NCBI GenBank assembly: GCA_949448405.1
Contig: CASTFX010000062.1
Span: 1-7,004, forward strand
DNA length: 7,004 nt
Direction of reading: 5' to 3'
Source: an uncultured Clostridia bacterium
GTDB taxonomy: Bacteria; Bacillota; Clostridia; TANB77; CAG-508
The notes beneath the pieces are model-generated. The model made no database searches. It worked only from the letters and a program-made list of their open reading frames with translations, and had not been told where the DNA came from. Shown here one piece after another: positions 6,892 to 7,004 of this stretch; position 1 is the first letter of the stretch; the number at the start of each line of letters is the position of its first letter. Made by a program: the position numbers and the translations under genes.

Positions 6892-7004
6892 TTTAAGTCT
6901 TATTGCAATAATTTTAATATTTTTTACTATAAGTGGTTATGCTTCAAAACAAGATATAATGATATAGCATATGTGGTAGCAATTCGGTAATGATGTACGG
7001 TGAT
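6875..7004 (+). CDS. Spore germination receptor C subunit (Ger(x)C family), N-terminus, partial and shifted
   Basis: Only the first 40-odd codons are in the window. From TTG 6875 the frame encodes KKPLSLS followed by a hydrophobic signal segment (LIAIILIFFTISG) and YASKQDI. In another frame comes NDIAYVVAI, then two CGG sites (C6985, C6998) give GND, V and GD. The DIAYVVAIG stretch fits the conserved start of mature Ger(x)C proteins, a peripheral receptor subunit on the outer face of the spore inner membrane. Joining the signal part to DIAYV requires one extra base (a -1 event) near 6953-6962, unlike the CGG sites; otherwise TAG at 6965-6967 ends the protein. The usual lipobox cysteine is absent: ISGYAS has Tyr where Cys is expected, so cleavage by signal peptidase I after GYA is possible. 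Identity rests on a short segment plus the A-B-C operon order. Confidence 0.7.
6982..6989 (+). other. CGG +1 recoding site 7 (ATT-C-GGT)
   Basis: ATT (6982-6984) is followed by in-frame CGG (6985-6987), and the next unshifted codon is the stop TAA (6988-6990). Skipping C6985 gives GGT, completing the AIG expected in Ger(x)C proteins, and then AAT GAT GTA. Confidence 0.75.
6995..7002 (+). other. CGG +1 recoding site 8 (GTA-C-GGT)
   Basis: Four codons after site 7, GTA (6995-6997) is followed by in-frame CGG (6998-7000) and then the unshifted stop TGA (7001-7003). Skipping C6998 gives GGT GAT at the window edge. Only one codon of downstream sequence is visible, so this site is less secure than the others. 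Confidence 0.65.

Noticed and set aside
4771..6998. Pure sequencing artefact inserting C before any GG
   Set aside because: Not excluded, but less favoured. All eight insertions fall exactly before a GGN glycine codon at a codon boundary, although a substantial share of GG dinucleotides in these genes are in other phases (AGG, ATG-GAA, TGG). The minus-strand genes show none. Read data would decide.
1..7004. CRISPR array, tRNA/rRNA genes, insertion sequences, riboswitches
   Set aside because: I saw no regularly spaced repeats, no cloverleaf-like or rRNA-like segments, no transposase motifs or terminal inverted repeats, and the leaders are too short for known riboswitches. The only strong inverted repeat is the hairpin after galE.

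Overview
This is a low-GC, AT-rich stretch of bacterial chromosome. Codon choice favours A/T third positions, ribosome binding sites are strong AGGAGG-like motifs, and there is a spore germinant-receptor operon. Together these point to a spore-forming Firmicute, most likely a member of the Clostridia. I cannot name a species.

Left half, minus strand. Two transcription units read right to left. The first is dut (dUTPase) then galE (UDP-glucose/UDP-galactose 4-epimerase), starting from an extended -10 promoter near 3890 and ending in a hairpin at 2307-2350. The second starts at a near-consensus sigma-A promoter (TTGACC, 17-bp spacer, TATAAT) at 2224-2252. It encodes a small undecaprenyl-phosphate sugar-phosphate transferase, a GT4-type glycosyltransferase, and the first 108 residues of a multi-pass membrane protein that runs off the left edge. 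This second unit is a surface-polysaccharide assembly cluster: lipid-carrier priming, sugar addition, then probably polymerisation or ligation. GalE could supply its nucleotide sugars. All these genes have clean, uninterrupted frames.

Right half, plus strand. Divergent from dut is a tricistronic gerA-type operon (A subunit, B permease, C subunit), with a possible forespore sigma-G-type promoter upstream. Read conventionally, every gene of this operon is broken. The breaks follow one rule. At eight positions (C at 4771, 4796, 5013, 5350, 6332, 6417, 6985, 6998) the reading frame reaches an in-frame CGG. Skipping only the C, so that CGGN is read as the glycine codon GGN, restores the protein. 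At least in the A subunit these are conserved family glycines. All eight in-frame CGG codons in the window behave this way. The other CGG trinucleotides within genes straddle a codon boundary and cause no shift, and no CGG is used as an arginine codon anywhere.

The most economical biological reading is +1 recoding at an unassigned CGG codon, or true quadruplet decoding of CGGN as glycine. The alternative to exclude is a systematic sequencing or assembly error. The C-subunit gene has one further irregularity of a different kind: one base appears to be missing near 6953-6962.
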